In this document: positions 54,915 to 60,123 of the stretch, one piece after another
Layout: each line of letters starts with the position of its first letter
How positions within the stretch are numbered: position 1 is the stretch's first letter
Assembly: GCA_016203455.1 (NCBI GenBank)
Contig: JACQMR010000007.1
Coordinates: forward strand, 1 to 60,123
From: Candidatus Wildermuthbacteria bacterium
GTDB lineage: Bacteria; Patescibacteriota; Minisyncoccia; Minisyncoccales; UBA10102
Direction: 5' to 3'
Length of the DNA: 60,123 nucleotides
Made by a program: the position numbers and the translations under genes
Notes under the pieces: generated by a model
The model's database searches: none
Told to the model about the DNA's origin: nothing
The model's input: the letters and a program-made list of their open reading frames with translations, nothing else

Positions 54915-55976
54915 ATGAAATTGTCCATTGGAATTGTGGGCCTGCCAAATGTGGGGAAGTCCACCTTGTTTCAGGCGTTAACAAAAAAGCAGGTGGATGT
55001 GGCAAATTATCCGTTTTGCACCATAGACCCCAATGTGGGGGTGGTGCAGGTTCCGGATGAGAGAGCGGGGAAACTCTCGGAGTTTTTTCATTCCGCAAAA
55101 ACCATAGGAGCGGTCGTTGAGTTCGTGGATATAGCGGGCTTGGTGCGCGGGGCAAACAAAGGAGAGGGACTGGGAAATCAGTTTCTTGCCAATATCCGCG
55201 AGGTGGATGCCATTTGCCAGGTGATTCGTTTATTTGAAAACAAAGATATTATTCATGTGGAAAATTCCGTGGATCCCCTGCGGGACATGGACACTATTCT
55301 TATCGAGCTTCTCTTAAAGGATTTGGAAACCGTTGAAAAGCGGTTGGAAAGCGTTGAAAGGGAGGCAAAAAGCCAAAAGAAAGAAGCGATAGCCGAACAG
55401 GCGGCGCTTTTGGGAGTAAAAACCGCGCTTTCTGCCGGCATGCTTGCAAGAGAATATTTTAATGCAAGACCCAAAGAGGAGGAGTCGGTAAGGCATTTGC
55501 AGTTGCTTACCGCAAAGCCCATTTTGTATTTGTTGAACGGCGAGGAGAGTCAGGTTCCTCCAGAGTTGGCAAGGAAATTACAAGAGTCGGGCGCCCCTTT
55601 TGTTGTAATGAACATAAAAGAAGAGGCGGATTTGGGAGGGCTTTCCCATGGAGAATTGAAAGACCTGGGCTTTGAATCAAAACTGCCCTTGCTCATACGC
55701 AAGGCCTACGAGGTTTTGGATTTGATGACATTTTTTACAACGGGCGAAGATGAAACAAGGGCATGGACCATAAGGCGGGGGTCTTTTGCTCCGCAGGCGG
55801 GAGGCGCCATACACAGCGATTTTGAACAAAAGTTTATCCGCGCCATGGTGATTCCCTGGGATAAGTTGCTGGAGGCGGGCGGATATGCGCAGGCAACAGC
55901 AAAAGGATGGATAAGAACCGAAGGCAAAGAATATGTGGCGCAAGACGGCGATGTGATTGAAATTAAACATGGATAG
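54915..55976 (+). CDS. ychF: YchF/OLA1 family ATPase
   Basis: GIVGLPNVGKSTLFQALTKKQVDVANYPFCTIDPNVGVV, C-terminal TGS domain. Confidence 0.95.
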   Translation: MKLSIGIVGLPNVGKSTLFQALTKKQVDVANYPFCTIDPNVGVVQVPDERAGKLSEFFHSAKTIGAVVEFVDIAGLVRGANKGEGLGNQFLANIREVDAICQVIRLFENKDIIHVENSVDPLRDMDTILIELLLKDLETVEKRLESVEREAKSQKKEAIAEQAALLGVKTALSAGMLAREYFNARPKEEESVRHLQLLTAKPILYLLNGEESQVPPELARKLQESGAPFVVMNIKEEADLGGLSHGELKDLGFESKLPLLIRKAYEVLDLMTFFTTGEDETRAWTIRRGSFAPQAGGAIHSDFEQKFIRAMVIPWDKLLEAGGYAQATAKGWIRTEGKEYVAQDGDVIEIKHG

Positions 55977-56282
55977 AGAAAGATGTAATTGCCTGGCGTT
56001 GTTTGAGTGTTTTTATTAGTATGCTTCTTCCCATTCCCTCTCTCCAGAACCGCTTGTCCACGCCTCCGGCTGGCGGGGCAAGCCCCGACGAGAATATCGG
56101 GGCAAGCCCCGAAAAGTATATAAACTGCTCGGGGTAAACTTGGTTCTCGCCCTGCCGACCCCTGTTTGTAATCGTGGGCCAAGCTCGGCAGGATTGCGAG
56201 GCATTCTTTTAAATAGGGAAGGGGAGGAAGCATATCATCAATAATATTTGTCTCGCGCGGTTTTTTCTTTCCAGGATTTTAT

Positions 56283-57452
56283 ATGAAATTCTTTGAGGTT
56301 GTAAAACAGAGCAAAAAATCAAAAGCTCGTTTGGGGCTTCTTTCCACTCCCCATGGAACGGTGCGGACTCCCGCGTTTGTTCCGGTCGCGACCAGAGGAA
56401 CCATAAAGGCAATTCCGCCCAAAGACATTCCTGACATTGGGATTCAAATTGCGTTTGTAAACACCTTTCATCTTGCCTTGCATCCGGGCGGAGAAGTGCT
56501 GAAAAAATTTGGCGGCATTCACAAGTATAGCGGTTTGAACATTCCTTTGATGTCTGACTCCGCCGGGTTTCAGGTGTTCTCGTTAGGCAGAGCTTCAGAA
56601 AGGCAACGAAGAATGAGGACCCGCGAAGGCGATGAAGCTTTGCTTTTGGGCATTACCGAGGAAGGCGCCAGGTTTAGGTCTCCCGTGGACGGTAATGAAA
56701 TCGCGTTTACTCCGGAGTTTTCCATGCAAGAGCAAGCGCGCATAGGCGCGGATATTGTGATGGCATTTGACGAGTGCATTTATTACGGCGCGAGCAAAGA
56801 ATATGCAAAAAAAGCAACGCAAAGAACGCATGAATGGCTTTTGCGGTGCGTTGCCGCCAAAAAAATAAAAAACCCCTCCTCCGTCCGCTCGGCGCGGACT
56901 TTCGCGGGCAAGCAGATGCTGTATGGAATAGTGCAGGGTGGCACATATAAAGATCTGCGCGAGGAGTCGGCCAAGTTTGTCGCAAAACAGCATATAGACG
57001 GCATAGCCATTGGAGGGGTTGCTGTGGGTGAAACGACAAAAGAGATGAAAGACGCGGTTGGGTGGGTTGCCCCATATTTGCCGCCTGAACTGCCGCGGCA
57101 TCTTTTGGGCATTGGCCGGCTGGAAGATATTGTCGCGTTTGTGCGGCAAGGCATGGATTCGTTTGATTGCGTGGAGCTGACGCGCTTGGCAAGGAATGGA
57201 ATCGTGTTTCAGAAAAAAGGAGCTCGTTTTGAAAGATACGATTTGACCGGAACTAAACGATTGCGGGAGAAAGACCCTATTGAAAAGGATTGTCCGTGCT
57301 ACGCGTGCAGAAATTTTTCGGTCGCGTTTATACATCACCTGTTTCGCGAGCGCGAATTACTCGGCTATTATCTTGCCACTTATCACAACCTTTCGTTTTT
57401 TGAGCGAGCGTTTCAAGATATGCGAGAGAAAATAGAGCAGGGAAATCTATAG
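56283..57452 (+). CDS. tgt: tRNA-guanine (queuine) transglycosylase
   Basis: TPAFVPVATRGTIKAI, NTFHLALHPG, SDSAGFQVFSLG, QGGTYKDLREESA, YACRNFSVAFIHHLFR. Confidence 0.92.
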   Translation: MKFFEVVKQSKKSKARLGLLSTPHGTVRTPAFVPVATRGTIKAIPPKDIPDIGIQIAFVNTFHLALHPGGEVLKKFGGIHKYSGLNIPLMSDSAGFQVFSLGRASERQRRMRTREGDEALLLGITEEGARFRSPVDGNEIAFTPEFSMQEQARIGADIVMAFDECIYYGASKEYAKKATQRTHEWLLRCVAAKKIKNPSSVRSARTFAGKQMLYGIVQGGTYKDLREESAKFVAKQHIDGIAIGGVAVGETTKEMKDAVGWVAPYLPPELPRHLLGIGRLEDIVAFVRQGMDSFDCVELTRLARNGIVFQKKGARFERYDLTGTKRLREKDPIEKDCPCYACRNFSVAFIHHLFRERELLGYYLATYHNLSFFERAFQDMREKIEQGNL

Positions 57453-57514
57453 GGTAAAAACAAATAACTAATAACGAATAACCAATGGCTAGAACTACAT
57501 ACTAAAATTTTTTT

Positions 57515-58666
57515 CTAGTATGTTTTGAGATCCACAAGCAGGCCGTCCGCGTCGCGAAGTTCTATGGCATCAAACCTTTGTATGGGGAGATTGGTGTTCA
57601 TGTAGATATGCCAGTCGTTTTTGATGAATCCTGGCGTGCTTTCTTTGCGCAGTACGCATCCTTGATAGGTGAATTCCGGCTGAATGGCGTCAATGTACCT
57701 CGCGCATTCAAGATCAAACGCGATCGCGGATATCTTTGAGTAGTCCGGAGGGACGCACGAGGAGTAGTTCAAGGTTTTGAGAAGATAATTTTGACAAGTT
57801 CTTGAGAAATAGAGCAATTCATACTCGCTTGGTTTTCGCACACTGCAAGAGCCGGCAATGGCTATGGGGAATACAAACTGATTTTTTATATATCCCATGC
57901 AGTCGTTTGGGCGGAAGTTGACCCCAACGCCAAACGGGCCGCGCGCCGAAGAAAGCAGAATCTTATCTTGGGAGGTGGCCACGATGTTTTCTTTAAGCGC
58001 GGAAGAAAATCCGGGAGGCACTAAGCGCACGCCCATGGGTATTGTGTATTGTCCCGCTTTCCCTTTAAGGGTCCAGCCCGTGAGATTGATAGTTTCCCCG
58101 GCCGAAAGTTTTGGGGCAAGGGTAATAAGGGACGGATTTCCCGTTTTAATGCTGTCTATTTTTATTTTTCCATAATAGTGAGAAACGCTTGCACGGAATG
58201 CGCGGAAAGCGGGAGTTGCGTCTGTTTGGTTTCCCAGTTTGGAGCGGACTTGGAATGTATAGATGGCCGTACCGCGCGGAAGTGTTATGGAGCGCGATCT
58301 TCCTTTTGTCTCTTGCCACGCGGTTTCCGCTCCCAAAAGTCGCGTTTCAAAAGAGAGCGTTCCCGGGGCGCTTGAGGAGCCGGAAAATGAGAATGACACT
58401 CGGAACGAGTCGGTAAGCACGGATCCGTTTTCAGGGCCCACGGTAATTTGTGTTTCCAAAATCGCCGGCGTTCCGGCAGGCGTTACGCCCTTGATCGCGG
58501 CGGGTTTTATGGGCGCCACAACAGGCAGGGGCGCCTTTTTTTCCGAGGCCTCGGGGAAAAGCCGGAACTCTTTGACTTGCGTGGAAACTTGCGTGAGCAG
58601 TGTATCTTTTGCGGAAAAAAGAAACGCTCCGATAAGAACAAGAATGGGTATGAGAAATAGAGGCAT
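57515..58666 (-). CDS. Membrane-anchored surface protein with lamin-tail-like domain
   Basis: N-terminal TM; ETINLTGWTLKGKAGQYTIPMGVRLVPPG. Confidence 0.55.
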   Translation of the reverse strand: MPLFLIPILVLIGAFLFSAKDTLLTQVSTQVKEFRLFPEASEKKAPLPVVAPIKPAAIKGVTPAGTPAILETQITVGPENGSVLTDSFRVSFSFSGSSSAPGTLSFETRLLGAETAWQETKGRSRSITLPRGTAIYTFQVRSKLGNQTDATPAFRAFRASVSHYYGKIKIDSIKTGNPSLITLAPKLSAGETINLTGWTLKGKAGQYTIPMGVRLVPPGFSSALKENIVATSQDKILLSSARGPFGVGVNFRPNDCMGYIKNQFVFPIAIAGSCSVRKPSEYELLYFSRTCQNYLLKTLNYSSCVPPDYSKISAIAFDLECARYIDAIQPEFTYQGCVLRKESTPGFIKNDWHIYMNTNLPIQRFDAIELRDADGLLVDLKTY

Positions 58667-58860
58667 AGAGAGGTTGAAACCAAAATTTCTAATGTTTAAT
58701 TCAAAAACAATTTCAAACGTATAATAAAGAATGATTTGGGAGGGAGCAGTGTTTTAGCATTTGAAATTAAGGAATTGTTTTTGAATTTGAGATTTGGATT
58801 TTTCTTATTTTAAGTATAGACCATTTCACGGTTTTTTGGTATAAACGGGGCAGAGATGCC

Positions 58861-59616
58861 ATGAAAGTTGAAGCCGTAAAAACTCATAAAATCACAGCTC
58901 GCGAGTCCGGCATTTTTGAGATACTTGACCGGTATCTCCCTCTGCTGGAGGAGCGTACCGTTGTAGCGGTTACTTCAAAGATCATTGCGTTGTGCGAGGG
59001 GCGTGTTTTGCCTTTGGATGAAAGCAAAAAGGATGACATTATCGTTCAGGAGGCGGAGTGGTATCTTCCCAGGTCTTCCAGTAAATATAATGTAATGATG
59101 ACCATTAAGGGGAGCGGGATATGCTTTTCTTCCGGCGTGGATGAATCAAACGCCAACGGATATTTTGTTTTGTGGCCCAAAGATCCCCAGCAGTCGGCAA
59201 ACGAGATCCGCGAGCACCTGGTGAAAAAACACAGAAAAAAAGACATTGGAGTTATTATTACAGATACCACCTCCGTGCCTCTGCGGTGGGGCCAGAGGGG
59301 AGTATTCGCGCTGGCGCACTCGGGTTTTTCCGCGCTGAACAGTTATATAGGAAAGTTCGATTTGTTTGGACGGCAATTCAAGATGACTTCCGCCGCGGTT
59401 TCTGACGCGCTTGCCGCAACCGCGGTGCTGATTATGGGCGAGGGAGCCGAATGCACTCCTTTGGCGATTTTCACCGAACTTCCGTTTGTGGCGTTTCAGC
59501 GCAGGAATCCCACGCAAAGAGAGATTAATAAGTTGAAAATGAATAAGGAAGACGATTTGTTTACGCCGCTCCTTGAAGCGGTTCCGTGGAAAAAAGGCGG
59601 CTCAACCCCTTTATGA
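58861..59616 (+). CDS. CofE-like F420-0:gamma-glutamyl ligase superfamily protein
   Basis: LEERTVVAVTSKIIALCEGRVLPL, GVIITDTTSVPLRWGQRG, AVSDALAATAVLIMGEGAECTPLAIF. Confidence 0.8.
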   Translation: MKVEAVKTHKITARESGIFEILDRYLPLLEERTVVAVTSKIIALCEGRVLPLDESKKDDIIVQEAEWYLPRSSSKYNVMMTIKGSGICFSSGVDESNANGYFVLWPKDPQQSANEIREHLVKKHRKKDIGVIITDTTSVPLRWGQRGVFALAHSGFSALNSYIGKFDLFGRQFKMTSAAVSDALAATAVLIMGEGAECTPLAIFTELPFVAFQRRNPTQREINKLKMNKEDDLFTPLLEAVPWKKGGSTPL

Positions 59617-59641
59617 CGATAAGATAAGTAAGCAATGAATG

Positions 59642-59685
59642 CCTCTGTTGTTATATTGTGCAATTGCACAATATAACAACAGAGG
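59642..59685. repeat. 44-bp perfect palindrome
   Basis: CCTCTGTTGTTATATTGTGCAA/TTGCACAATATAACAACAGAGG, no loop, abuts an ATG. Confidence 0.9.
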
Positions 59686-60111
59686 ATGGGGGATATGGAA
59701 AAAAAGAAAAAGGCGGTGGTGTTCGGGGTGTTTGACGGGGTTCATGACGGCCATCGTTTTTTGTTTTCGCAGGCCCAGCGGCATGGCGAGGAGCTGATCG
59801 TGATTGTGAGCAGGGATTCTTCCGCGGAACGGTTAAAGAGAAGAAAGCCGAAGTATTCAGAAAAAGAACGGATGAATTTTGTAGCGGCTGAAAACGGAGT
59901 TGGCCGCGTTTTCTTGGGAGATGAAACGCTTTCAACATACGGAGTTTTAGAAAAGATATGTCCCGATGTCGTGTGCTTTGGATACGATCAGGAAACATTG
60001 GAACAAGATTTTCTTTTATGGATGTTAAAAAACGGGGAGCATTACGATTGCGTGCGATTAGAGTCGTTTATGCCGGATGCATATCATACAAGCTTGTTGA
60101 AGAGTTTGTGA
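59686..60111 (+). CDS. Cytidylyltransferase-like nucleotidyltransferase; ATG at 59695 is an alternative start
   Basis: KAVVFGVFDGVHDGHRFLFSQAQ HxGH-type motif. Confidence 0.85.
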   Translation: MGDMEKKKKAVVFGVFDGVHDGHRFLFSQAQRHGEELIVIVSRDSSAERLKRRKPKYSEKERMNFVAAENGVGRVFLGDETLSTYGVLEKICPDVVCFGYDQETLEQDFLLWMLKNGEHYDCVRLESFMPDAYHTSLLKSL

Positions 60112-60123
60112 GTAGAATTTTTA

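Overview
The window looks like chromosomal DNA from a Candidate Phyla Radiation (Patescibacteria/Parcubacteria-like) bacterium. It has dense + strand gene packing, ATGA-overlapping operons, archaeal-type ProRS and UMP kinase, DUF5667/DUF5671-type proteins, prepilin-like LamG proteins and a split transketolase. All family calls come from reading translations; no search was run. Recognised content: pyrF; a copper module (P1B-ATPase with a CPD motif, Met-rich multicopper oxidase, a 38-aa membrane ORF); proS, obg, a second P1B-ATPase, a Ca/Na antiporter and ABC-F; an RRM protein, typA/bipA and a ZIP transporter; a cobalamin-riboswitch-like leader followed by two transcobalamin-like (DUF4430 and alpha/alpha-barrel) secreted proteins; a non-oxidative pentose-phosphate operon; a secreted Cys-repeat protein; nth; a tandem pair of LamG prepilins; a GH3 enzyme; PD-(D/E)XK and UvrD-type helicase genes; UMP kinase, ychF, tgt and a CofE-like ligase. 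The most unusual signals are: (1) the B12-riboswitch/transcobalamin-like operon; (2) six hairpins whose arms vary but whose loop is always TGTGGATAA/TTATCCACA (a DnaA-box 9-mer), often supplying or abutting stop codons; (3) other palindrome families (AACTTAGTTTAACTAAGTT; AAACTA-AATCGGATG-TAGTTT; GCTTAGTAGGGACAGTCCCTACTAAGC; a 44-bp perfect palindrome); (4) two ORFs with C-termini resembling diversity-generating-retroelement variable regions; (5) an unassigned structured RNA candidate behind a near-consensus promoter at about 4.2 kb. No rRNA, tRNA or CRISPR array was recognised.
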